A stretch of DNA of 8,116 bases. It comes from Lentzea sp. Its GTDB lineage: Bacteria; Actinomycetota; Actinomycetes; Mycobacteriales; Pseudonocardiaceae. The stretch spans positions 1-8,116 of the forward strand of contig JASLAV010000219.1 in NCBI GenBank assembly GCA_030146905.1, read 5' to 3'. Both the position numbers and the translations under genes were made by a program. Below are positions 1 through 5,483 of the stretch, in pieces. Every line of letters begins with the position of its first letter. The stretch's first letter is position 1. The notes under the pieces were generated by a model that was not told the DNA's origin, did no database searches, and saw nothing but the letters and a program-made list of their open reading frames with translations.

Positions 1-384
1 GGCCCCGGCATGCAGGAGATGCTGCACCCCACGGCGTTCCTCAAGGGCTCCGGCCTCGGCAAGAAGTGCGCGCTGATCACCGACGGCCGCTTCTCCGGCG
101 GTTCGTCCGGCCTGTCGATCGGCCACATCTCACCGGAGGCGGCGGGCGGCGGCACGATCGGCCTGGTCGAGAACGGCGACAGGATCCTGATCGACGTGCA
201 CGAGCGCCGCCTCGAACTGCTGGTGGACGACGAGGTGCTGGCCGAGCGCCGCGCCAAGATGGAAGCGTCGGAACGGCCCTGGCAGCCGGTCGACCGCATC
301 CGTCCCGTCACGGGTGCGCTACGGGCCTACGCGCGCATGGCCACGGACGCGTCCACGGGCGCGGTGCGCGACCCAAGCCGTTAA
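1..384 (+). CDS. ilvD: Dihydroxy-acid dehydratase, C-terminal fragment (5' end outside window)
   Basis: This is the last 127 residues of dihydroxy-acid dehydratase, which removes water from 2,3-dihydroxy acids to give the 2-keto acid precursors of valine, isoleucine and leucine in the cytoplasm. The window opens in frame on GPGMQEML, a conserved IlvD/Edd stretch. At about visible residues 26-48 is the second family signature, [12 protein letters not shown] followed by [11 protein letters not shown], which carries the serine thought to act as catalytic base. The iron-sulfur cysteines lie upstream, outside the window. Family members are about 560-615 residues, so roughly a fifth is seen. The ATG codons at 10 and 19 are internal. 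The tail after about residue 105 is variable. The TAA stop at 382-384 overlaps the stop of the opposing small gene, and a hairpin terminator follows 38 bases later. Identification is secure; the split from phosphogluconate dehydratase (Edd) rests on overall resemblance. Confidence 0.95.
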   Translation, partial: GPGMQEMLHPTAFLKGSGLGKKCALITDGRFSGGSSGLSIGHISPEAAGGGTIGLVENGDRILIDVHERRLELLVDDEVLAERRAKMEASERPWQPVDRIRPVTGALRAYARMATDASTGAVRDPSR

Positions 385-623
385 AGGACCGCCGAGAGCG
401 CCACGCAGGCGCCGAACACGACCCAGCCCGTCAGCGGTCCGCTGACGGGCTGGTCCGTTTTCTTGACCATGACGCCGGCGACCACCAGGCCCGCGAGCAG
501 GCCGAGCGGCGGCAGCAGGGACTTCGCGGTCAGGCCGAACGGGAACGCCAGCAGGTAGACGACCGGTATCCCGATCACCAGCAGTGCCAGCTGGAGCAGC
601 GCGCCCGTCAGTCGAGAAGTCAC
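381..623 (-). CDS. Small three-helix membrane protein of unknown function
   Basis: An 80-residue, very hydrophobic protein with three predicted membrane segments at about residues 7-29, 36-53 and 62-80. A short polar loop (KKTDQPVSG) separates the second and third. I do not recognise a family. The start is GTG at 621-623, and no convincing Shine-Dalgarno sequence precedes it. The gene begins 10 bp after the doxX stop codon on the same strand, so it is probably co-transcribed and perhaps translated by re-initiation. Its TAA stop overlaps the ilvD stop by three bases on the opposite strand, so TTAA serves both genes. Residues about 57-67 are encoded by a near-perfect hairpin that looks like the ilvD terminator. 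Supporting reality are uniform actinomycete-like codon use, a clean membrane topology and tight packing. Function cannot be inferred beyond a possible link to the DoxX protein. Confidence 0.75.
   Translation of the reverse strand: MTSRLTGALLQLALLVIGIPVVYLLAFPFGLTAKSLLPPLGLLAGLVVAGVMVKKTDQPVSGPLTGWVVFGACVALSAVL
423..464 (+). terminator. Intrinsic terminator of ilvD, inside the opposing gene
   Basis: The arms CCAGCCCGTCAGCGG (423-437) and CCGCTGACGGGCTGG (439-453) are perfect 15-base inverted copies around one central base. In RNA this folds to about 14 bp with a three-base loop. A T-rich run, TCCGTTTTCTT (454-464), follows on the plus strand. It lies 38 bases after the ilvD stop. No T tract follows on the minus strand, so it should act only on plus-strand transcription. 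It lies wholly within the coding sequence of the small membrane protein. Confidence 0.8.
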
Positions 624-633
624 GGGTGAGTGT

Positions 634-1368
634 CTACCGGAAGACGAAGAACGTGACCGCCGCGCCGCCCGCTCCGAGCACCAGCGCGATGAAACCGGCA
701 GCCAGCGGGTGGCGGAACCAGCTGCGGTTGTAGTCCAGCGCGGCCCGGCCGGGACCGGCGAACAGCGCCGCGAACGCCATGCCCGCGAGTGCGAGCTCCA
801 GTTCGACGCCGTTGGGGCCGAAGAAACCGCCCTTGTACTGCAGCGCGATGACGTTGGCCATCACCGCGAGCAGGCCCGCCGCCGCCAGCGGCGTGAAGAG
901 GCCGAGCACGAGCAGGGCGCCGCCGGCCAGCTCCGTGACGCCGGTGACCCAGGCGAGCACGACGGACTCGCGGTAGCCCATCTTCTCCAGCGACTGCGCG
1001 AAGCCGTTGATGCCGGGGCCGCCGAAGAGGCCGAAGACCTTCTGCAGGCCGTGCAGCACGAAGATGCCGCCCAGCACCGCGCGCAGGCCCAGCAGGCCGA
1101 TGTCGGGGCCCGCGGTCCAGCCGAACTTCTTGCGCTCGTCGTCGAACGGGTCGTCCCCGTACGCCGGCGAGTCCTCAGTGGACTTCTCCAGCGGCGTGTA
1201 GCCCGTGTTGTCGAACGCCTTCGTCGACGAGTCGTACGGCTGGGTCGTGGTGTCGCCGACTCGGCTCGTGCCGTCGTCGAAGTGGTGCACTCCTCCTCCG
1301 CTGCTCGAGTAGAACGAGTCGTCGGAGAAAGCGCTCGAGGTGCTCGAGCCTTTGTCGTGAGTAGCCAC
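634..1368 (-). CDS. DoxX family membrane protein with long polar N-terminal tail
   Basis: A 244-residue protein. Residues 1-85 form a polar, probably disordered tail rich in Ser, Thr, Asp and Gly (SSTSSAFSDDSFYSSSGGG near the start, then acidic DDPFDDERKK). Residues 86-244 carry the DoxX membrane domain, with helices at about 88-116, 135-155, 158-178, 188-206 and 221-242. The stretch GIFVLHGLQKVFGLFGG at 101-117 is the typical DoxX first-helix signature. DoxX proteins are four-helix inner-membrane proteins linked to quinone or thiosulfate oxidation and, in mycobacteria, to redox-stress complexes; the exact role here is unknown. The start is GTG at 1366-1368, set by a TAGCGT hexamer six bases upstream and the lack of a Shine-Dalgarno sequence, which suggests a leaderless message. 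The small membrane gene follows after 10 bp. The tail is much longer than in minimal DoxX proteins and probably faces the cytoplasm. Confidence 0.88.
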   Translation of the reverse strand: MATHDKGSSTSSAFSDDSFYSSSGGGVHHFDDGTSRVGDTTTQPYDSSTKAFDNTGYTPLEKSTEDSPAYGDDPFDDERKKFGWTAGPDIGLLGLRAVLGGIFVLHGLQKVFGLFGGPGINGFAQSLEKMGYRESVVLAWVTGVTELAGGALLVLGLFTPLAAAGLLAVMANVIALQYKGGFFGPNGVELELALAGMAFAALFAGPGRAALDYNRSWFRHPLAAGFIALVLGAGGAAVTFFVFR

Positions 1369-1398
1369 GCCCGCACGCTAGTGACGCCGCGTGCGGGC
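1369..1398. promoter_or_regulatory. 10-bp perfect inverted repeat at the doxX promoter (candidate operator)
   Basis: GCCCGCACGC (1369-1378) and GCGTGCGGGC (1389-1398) are exact inverted copies with a 10-bp spacer. The half-site centres are therefore 20 bp apart, about two helical turns, as expected for a dimeric repressor. The left arm abuts the doxX start codon and overlaps the proposed -10 hexamer at 1375-1380. No T run follows, so it does not look like a terminator of the upstream dehydrogenase gene, although its place between two minus-strand genes leaves that open. Confidence 0.5.
1375..1380 (-). promoter_or_regulatory. Candidate -10 element (TAGCGT) for a leaderless doxX message
   Basis: Read on the minus strand, TAGCGT fits the actinobacterial TANNNT -10 consensus. 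It ends six bases before the GTG start at 1368, so transcription would begin at or next to the start codon. No clear -35 element is seen, which is common in actinobacteria. Confidence 0.5.
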
Positions 1399-1438
1399 GC
1401 GCGAGAGCCGAACGGCAGCCCAGTTTCACCCGGACGGG

Positions 1439-2353
1439 CTAATAAGTCCCGCTGACCAGATTGCGGGGCCGCTCCCCCGCGACGTACCGGGCCACCTCGG
1501 ACGCGACGACCGCGTAGGCGCGTTGCGTGTGCCCCGTGCAGCTGCCCGCCACGTGCGGGGTGAGCAGCAGGCCCGGCGCGGTCCACAGTGGATGGTTCTC
1601 GGGCAGCGGTTCGGGATCGGTCACGTCGAGGGCGGCGCGCAGCCGTCCGGAGGTGAGCTCCGCGAGCAGCGCCTCGGTGTCCACAACGGGGCCGCGAGCG
1701 CCGTTGACCAGGATCGCGCCGTCCTTCATCGCGGCCAGGAACTCGGCGTCGACCAGGTGCCTGGTCTCCTCCGTCATCGGCGTGAAGATCACCACGGCGT
1801 CGAACTCCGGCAGCAGCGACGGCAGCTCGTCCACTCCGTGCACGCCGTCGCGGGCGGTGCGGCCGACCAGCGTCGCGGTGGCGTCGAACGGTTCCAGGCG
1901 CCGCTTGAGCTGCTCGCCGAGGTCGCCGGCGCCGACGATCAGGACCTTCTTGTCCTGCAACGTGTCGGTCAGGTGGTAGTCCCAGCGGCCTTCGGCGCGG
2001 GCGCGCTCGAAGACGAGGAACTCCCGGTACATCGCGAGCAAAGCGCCGATGGCCCACTCAGCGGTGCTGCCGCCGTGCGCGCCGCGGCACGTGGAGAGCA
2101 GCACCCCTTCGGGCACGCGGCCGATGAAGTTCTCCGCGCCAGCGCTCAGCAGCTGCACGAGCTTGAGGTTCGGCAGCTGCGCGAACACGTCGCGCGGATC
2201 GGTACCTGCGAGGAACTTCGGCACCAGGACCTCGGCGTCCATCCCCTCGGACGGCAACGGTCGGCCGGGCGTGTAGCGGACCGGCCGGACACCGTCCACC
2301 TGAGACAGCGCCTGAACTCCGAAGTCATCTGGCACGAGCACGGTGAGCGTCAC
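1439..2353 (-). CDS. D-2-hydroxyacid dehydrogenase (NAD(P)-dependent)
   Basis: A 304-residue cytoplasmic oxidoreductase of the D-isomer-specific 2-hydroxyacid dehydrogenase family (relatives: glyoxylate/hydroxypyruvate reductase, phosphoglycerate dehydrogenase). These interconvert 2-keto acids and D-2-hydroxy acids with NAD(P)H. The Rossmann motif VLIVGAGDLGEQ (137-148) has the GxGxxG glycines at 141, 143 and 146. The catalytic residues are visible: Arg220 in NGARGPVVD, Glu248 in DVTDPEPLP and His267 in LTPHVAG. The substrate domain is residues 1-95 plus the C-terminal helix. Length is normal for the short, regulatory-domain-free branch. The frame stays open far upstream, but homology begins at about MTLTVLVPDDFG. 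GTG at 2351-2353 fits this and has TACTTT six bases before it; GTG at 2339-2341 and 2333-2335 are less likely alternatives. The gene diverges from the alpha/beta hydrolase. The substrate cannot be read from the sequence. Confidence 0.9.
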   Translation of the reverse strand: MTLTVLVPDDFGVQALSQVDGVRPVRYTPGRPLPSEGMDAEVLVPKFLAGTDPRDVFAQLPNLKLVQLLSAGAENFIGRVPEGVLLSTCRGAHGGSTAEWAIGALLAMYREFLVFERARAEGRWDYHLTDTLQDKKVLIVGAGDLGEQLKRRLEPFDATATLVGRTARDGVHGVDELPSLLPEFDAVVIFTPMTEETRHLVDAEFLAAMKDGAILVNGARGPVVDTEALLAELTSGRLRAALDVTDPEPLPENHPLWTAPGLLLTPHVAGSCTGHTQRAYAVVASEVARYVAGERPRNLVSGTY

Positions 2354-2359
2354 GAGTGC

Positions 2360-2365
2360 AAAGTA
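2360..2365 (-). promoter_or_regulatory. Candidate -10 element (TACTTT) for the dehydrogenase gene
   Basis: TACTTT on the minus strand matches TANNNT and ends six bases before the GTG at 2353, the same layout as at doxX and the JAMM gene. No Shine-Dalgarno sequence precedes the start, in line with a leaderless message. It lies in the very short divergent gap to the hydrolase gene. Confidence 0.5.
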
Positions 2366-2381
2366 CGTCAGAATGGCGGGC

Positions 2382-3284
2382 ATGCGGGAGCACGACGTCA
2401 CCTCCTGGGACGGCACCGAGATCCGAACGTGGCGGGTGGAGGGCGAGGGCGCACCCGTGCTGCTGTGCCCAGGCGTGGGGTCCGGGCCGGAGTCGTGGCC
2501 GTCGCTGGCCGGCCGAGGTGGTCTGCTCAGCTGGTACATGCGCGGCACGATGGGCTCCGGCAGGCCCGTCGACGAGCGCAACATCTCGCTGGACGACCAC
2601 GTGTCGGACGCGATCGCGGTGCTGGACGACGCGGGCGTCGAGCGGTGCGTCGTCATGGGCTGGTCGATGGGCGTCACGATCGCGGCCGAGCTGGCGTTGC
2701 GGCATCCGGAACGGGTGGCGGGCCTGCTGCTCGTCGCGGGTGCGCCGGGTGACTCGTTCGACGCGATGCTGCCGCTGGTCCCGAGGAGCATCCGCAGGTT
2801 CGTCGGGCTGACCGGCACGAAGCTGCTCCAGCAGGCCGGTCCCGTGCTCGACGAGGTGCTGCACCGCGTCCCCGTCACCGACGCCACGACGTTCCTGCTG
2901 CGGCACAGCGGCGTGATCAAGCCGACCAGCGACCCCCAGGCCGTGACGCGCGCCGTGAGCCGGTTCCTGCGGCACGACTGGCGCTGGTACTTCACGCTGG
3001 CGCTCGCACTGGGCGCGACGCCGCGCCAGGACCTCAGCTCGATCGTGTGTCCCGTCACACTGCTGGCGGGTCGTGACGACGTGCTGACGACGACGGAGAG
3101 CATGTCCGGTGCCGTCAGCGCGCTGCCCCAGGCACGGCTGCGGGTGCTGCCGTGCAGCCACTACCTGCCGCTGGAGGCACCGGAGGACGTCGCGGCGGAG
3201 CTCGACCTGCTGCTCGACCGGGTGAGGACCGTCGACTTCGCCACGGCCGAGGCGTTCACTTCGGGTTCACGGTCGCGCACCTAG
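2382..3284 (+). CDS. Alpha/beta hydrolase
   Basis: A 300-residue cytoplasmic alpha/beta-hydrolase-fold protein, probably an esterase, lactonase or related C-X bond hydrolase; the substrate is not evident. The nucleophile elbow is GWSMG with Ser95. The acid is Asp232 or Asp233 in LLAGRDDVLT, and the histidine is His260 in PCSHYLPLEAPE. The oxyanion-loop region is LLCPGVGSGPESW (27-39), with Pro-Gly where many relatives have His-Gly. The cap lies at about residues 125-205. ATG at 2382 is chosen because MREHDVTSWDGTEI reads as the natural first strand. ATG at 2373 (303 residues) is equally in frame and cannot be excluded, and neither has a convincing Shine-Dalgarno sequence. A weak CAGAAT hexamer lies seven bases before 2382. 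The gene diverges from the dehydrogenase and is followed after 10 bp by the lipoprotein gene, so the two may be co-transcribed. Confidence 0.88.
   Translation: MREHDVTSWDGTEIRTWRVEGEGAPVLLCPGVGSGPESWPSLAGRGGLLSWYMRGTMGSGRPVDERNISLDDHVSDAIAVLDDAGVERCVVMGWSMGVTIAAELALRHPERVAGLLLVAGAPGDSFDAMLPLVPRSIRRFVGLTGTKLLQQAGPVLDEVLHRVPVTDATTFLLRHSGVIKPTSDPQAVTRAVSRFLRHDWRWYFTLALALGATPRQDLSSIVCPVTLLAGRDDVLTTTESMSGAVSALPQARLRVLPCSHYLPLEAPEDVAAELDLLLDRVRTVDFATAEAFTSGSRSRT
3254..3275 (+). promoter_or_regulatory. PHO-box-like 11-bp direct repeat upstream of the lipoprotein gene
   Basis: Two units start with GTTCAC exactly 11 bp apart: GTTCACTTCGG (3254-3264) and GTTCACGGTCG (3265-3275). The first matches the Streptomyces PhoP direct-repeat consensus G(G/T)TCAYYYR(G/C)G, as I recall it, at all but one position; the second keeps the conserved first six bases. 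The pair sits six bases before the proposed -10 of the lipoprotein gene, where activator sites often overlap -35. It lies inside the last codons of the hydrolase gene, so coding constraint or chance could also explain it. Confidence 0.35.
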
Positions 3285-3287
3285 CCT
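3282..3287 (+). promoter_or_regulatory. Candidate -10 element (TAGCCT) for a leaderless lipoprotein message
   Basis: TAGCCT fits TANNNT and ends seven bases before the GTG start at 3295. Its first three bases are the stop codon of the hydrolase gene. A GGGAG run at 3288-3292 is only two bases from the GTG, too close for a normal Shine-Dalgarno site, which favours the leaderless reading. Read-through from the hydrolase gene is also possible. Confidence 0.4.
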
Positions 3288-3294
3288 GGGAGTC

Positions 3295-4455
3295 GTGGTT
3301 CGTTCCATCGCGTTGCTGACCGCCGCCTGCCTGCTGGCAGGCGGCTGTGCGAGCTTTCCCGACGAGCCGGCGCCGACGCAGTGGAGCGCGCAACCACAGC
3401 TGACCCCGCAGGCGGGCCCGAAGCCGGAGCTGCCGGGTGAGTTCCGGCCCGCTCCCGGCGAGCAGGGCCGCGGCCAGCCGCCGCAGAGCGTGCCGCCGCC
3501 GCAGGGCTGCAAGGACTTCAACCCGGCCGTGATCGCCACGTGCCTGAGCACCGTCACGGGGGTCGCGCCGATCGGCGCGGACGCCCAGGGCGGGGTCTCC
3601 GCCTACGCCACCGAACGCGGCGGGCGCCTGGTCAAGGTCACCAAGGACGTCGACCCGGTCGTGGTCGCGCAGATCGAGGCCGACGCGTCGACCGACGGCG
3701 GCCTGACCGGGCTCGCGCTGTCGGCGACGTTCGCCGAGGACCAGCTCGCCTACGTGTACGTGACGACCGCGACGGACAACAGGGTGCTGCGGATCGCGCC
3801 GGGCGACACGCCCAAGCCGATCCTCACCGGCATCCCGAAGGGCCCGACCGGCAACCGCGGTGTGCTGGCGAGCGACCGCAAGGGCGCGCTCCTCGTCGCG
3901 ACCGGTGACGCGGGCAACCCCGCGCTGGCCGCCGACCCGAACTCGCTGGCGGGCAAGGTGCTGCGCATCGACGGCTCCGGCAAGCCGGCGCAGGGCAACC
4001 CGACCGCGGGATCCGCCGTCGTCTCGTCGGGGCTGACCCTGCCCGGTGGCCTGTGCGTGTCGGCGGACGCCCAGAAGATCTGGGTGACCGACTGGACCGC
4101 GAACGCCGACGTCGTCTACCGCGTCGTGCCGGGCAAGCTCGGCGAGGTCGCGTGGAACTGGCCGGACAAGCCGGGCGTGATGGGCTGCGCGTCGTACACG
4201 GACATGCTGACCGTGGCCACGTCCAAGACGCCGGGCCTGCAGTCGTTGTCGATGAACGAGACGGGCGCGTTCACCGGCAAGCCCGAGATCACGATGGCGG
4301 AGGACGGCTTCGGCAGGCTCGGTCCGGTGGAGATGCTGAACGAGTCGGCGTCGCTGGTCGGCACGGTCAACAAGGCCGCCGGTCAGCCCGTGTCGTCGGA
4401 CGACAGGGTCGTCATCATCGTGCGCCCGAACAACGGCGGCGGCACGAAGGACTAA
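3295..4455 (+). CDS. lppZ: LppZ-like lipoprotein, sugar dehydrogenase-type beta-propeller
   Basis: A 386-residue secreted lipoprotein. Residues 1-17 are a signal peptide ending in LLAGGC, with Cys18 as the lipidation site, so the protein should be anchored outside the membrane. Residues 19-65 are a Pro/Gln-rich linker. From about residue 70 comes a beta-propeller of the glucose/sorbosone dehydrogenase (PQQ-type) superfamily, seen in GDAGNPALAADPNSLAGKVLRIDG and GLTLPGGLCVSADAQKIWVTD. Blocks such as ILTGIPKG, WPDKPGV and TVNKAAG closely resemble what I recall of mycobacterial LppZ, as does the length. Where active sugar dehydrogenases have a catalytic His in an HNGG-like motif before the GDAG strand, this protein has GNRG, so it may bind a ligand rather than oxidise sugars. 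GTG at 3295 is the only start that keeps the signal peptide. The TAA stop overlaps the lysR stop by four bases. The function of LppZ is not established. Confidence 0.88.
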   Translation: MVRSIALLTAACLLAGGCASFPDEPAPTQWSAQPQLTPQAGPKPELPGEFRPAPGEQGRGQPPQSVPPPQGCKDFNPAVIATCLSTVTGVAPIGADAQGGVSAYATERGGRLVKVTKDVDPVVVAQIEADASTDGGLTGLALSATFAEDQLAYVYVTTATDNRVLRIAPGDTPKPILTGIPKGPTGNRGVLASDRKGALLVATGDAGNPALAADPNSLAGKVLRIDGSGKPAQGNPTAGSAVVSSGLTLPGGLCVSADAQKIWVTDWTANADVVYRVVPGKLGEVAWNWPDKPGVMGCASYTDMLTVATSKTPGLQSLSMNETGAFTGKPEITMAEDGFGRLGPVEMLNESASLVGTVNKAAGQPVSSDDRVVIIVRPNNGGGTKD

Positions 4456-5405
4456 GCCCTGGGGCCGAGGGCGAACGCCTCTCCCCCGTCACGCCACCAC
4501 CGCGCGTAGACCTCGCTCTCCTCGACCAGCCTCAGGTACCCGGCGGCGACCTGCTCGCACAGGTCGTCGATCTCCCCGGCGACCTGCGCGTCGGCCCGCC
4601 AGGCCAGCACGACCTCCCTGACCAGCGGGTTTCCCGTGACGGGCAGCCGCGCGACGCCGGGCGGGGTGCCGCCGACCGGGTACAGCGGGCACACCGCGCC
4701 CGCCTCCCTGATCAACGTCAGCGCAACGTGCGCCTCGCTGCTGAAGTGCGCGATCCGCTGCTCGAACCCGGCTGCCGCGCACTCGCGGGCGAAGTGGGCG
4801 TTCATGCCGCTGTCGTCCGGCTCCGGCATGACCCACCTGTCCCCGGCGAGCGCACCGAGCGGGATCTCGGGTTCGCGGGCGTGCGGGTGGTGGCCCGGCA
4901 CCGCGACGAACAGCGGCTCGCGGGTGAGCAGGCGGTGCCCGACGTCCGGCGGGAGCGTGAGAGCGGTACCGGGAAAGCGGCGCAGAACGGCGATGTCGAT
5001 TTCACCGGCCGCGAGCAACGCGGTGAGCGTTCCGGTCTCCTTGACAGTGCGGCTCGTGACGTTGTCCTTGAGCGCGCTCACGAGTAGTCCGAAGTGATAG
5101 GCGGGGATTCCCGCGAGCCTGGTAGGAGCGCTGGGACTTTGCGCGTTACGGCGCGTTACGCGTTCCAGTGTGACGAGCCGGGTGAGCATCGACCGCGCTT
5201 CCTGGACGAAATCCGCGCCATTCGGGGTGAGCTTCACGCCCTCGGTCGTGCGCAGGAACAACGCGCCGCCCAGGTGGTCCTCTATGCGCCTGAGCTGGGT
5301 TGTCACCGCAGGCTGGGTGAGGTGCAGGCGTGCCGCGGCCTTGCGCAGGCTGCCGCAGTCCGCGATCGCCACGACCAGTTCGAGATGCCGCACCTCCAGA
5401 CGCAT
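4452..5405 (-). CDS. LysR family transcriptional regulator
   Basis: A 317-residue LysR-type regulator. The winged helix-turn-helix is residues 1-63, with the typical VRHLELVVAIADCGSLRKAA and LTQPAVTTQLRRIEDHLG stretches, then FLRTTEGVKLTPNG as the wing. The linker helix is about 64-90 and the inducer-binding domain about 90-300. Such proteins usually bind upstream of a divergent operon and switch it on when a small ligand binds. The JAMM/SgcJ/VOC operon diverges from it across 84 bp that contain repeats, so it is the likely target along with its own gene. ATG at 5403-5405 is the start because the family N-terminus begins at MRLEVRHLEL; the open frame upstream is on the antisense of the JAMM gene. 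TAACAT seven bases before the ATG suggests a leaderless message. The stop overlaps the lppZ stop. The ligand is unknown. Confidence 0.92.
   Translation of the reverse strand: MRLEVRHLELVVAIADCGSLRKAAARLHLTQPAVTTQLRRIEDHLGGALFLRTTEGVKLTPNGADFVQEARSMLTRLVTLERVTRRNAQSPSAPTRLAGIPAYHFGLLVSALKDNVTSRTVKETGTLTALLAAGEIDIAVLRRFPGTALTLPPDVGHRLLTREPLFVAVPGHHPHAREPEIPLGALAGDRWVMPEPDDSGMNAHFARECAAAGFEQRIAHFSSEAHVALTLIREAGAVCPLYPVGGTPPGVARLPVTGNPLVREVVLAWRADAQVAGEIDDLCEQVAAGYLRLVEESEVYARWWRDGGEAFALGPRA
5141..5160. repeat. Perfect 10-bp tandem repeat inside the lysR gene
   Basis: GCGCGTTACG occurs twice back to back (5141-5150 and 5151-5160), and CGCGTT follows shortly after. It encodes residues about 82-88 of the regulator (VTRRNA region), in the linker between the DNA-binding and ligand-binding domains. 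Ten is not a multiple of three, so the two copies are read in different frames. Confidence 0.6.
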
Positions 5406-5412
5406 GCGGTCG

Positions 5413-5418
5413 ATGTTA
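5413..5418 (-). promoter_or_regulatory. Candidate -10 element (TAACAT) for the lysR gene
   Basis: TAACAT on the minus strand fits TANNNT and ends seven bases before the ATG at 5405. The overlapping TATAAC (plus-strand 5415-5420) is an alternative register. Either places the transcript start at or just before the start codon. Confidence 0.45.
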
Positions 5419-5477
5419 TAGCCGAATGCAATAGCCCAACGCCCTCTGCGATCTCGCGCGATACGTTCCGGTATCGA

Positions 5478-5483
5478 TACGTT
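5478..5483 (+). promoter_or_regulatory. Candidate -10 element (TACGTT) for the JAMM operon
   Basis: TACGTT fits TANNNT and lies six bases before GTG at 5490. It is part of the second CGATACGTTC copy; the first copy carries the same hexamer at 5462-5467. A repressor or activator bound to the repeats would directly affect this element. Confidence 0.5.

Noticed and set aside
861..2057. Long minus-strand frame (398 codons) bridging the dehydrogenase and doxX genes.
   Set aside because: It has the Arg/Ala/Ser-rich composition of an alternative frame, while another minus-strand frame encodes clear dehydrogenase and DoxX domains.
2343..2372. GTG at 2343 as the hydrolase start (313 residues).
   Set aside because: It would overlap the dehydrogenase start region and add an N-terminal stretch (VSVTSAKYVR) with no family support; 2382 or 2373 is more likely.
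1391..2752. Long plus-strand frame (453 codons) across the dehydrogenase and hydrolase genes.
   Set aside because: Rich in Arg, Gly, Ala and His without domain motifs; it is a shadow frame of well-supported genes.
2354..3103. Upstream extension of the dehydrogenase reading frame on the minus strand, to a 554-residue protein.
   Set aside because: The extension is antisense to the alpha/beta hydrolase, has low-complexity Ser/Arg/Pro composition, and dehydrogenase homology begins only near 2353. GC-rich DNA often leaves such frames open.
4456..4500. Hairpin GAGG-N7-CCTC shortly after the lppZ stop as a terminator.
   Set aside because: The stem is only four clean pairs, there is no T run, and it lies in lysR coding sequence. 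Not strong enough to call.
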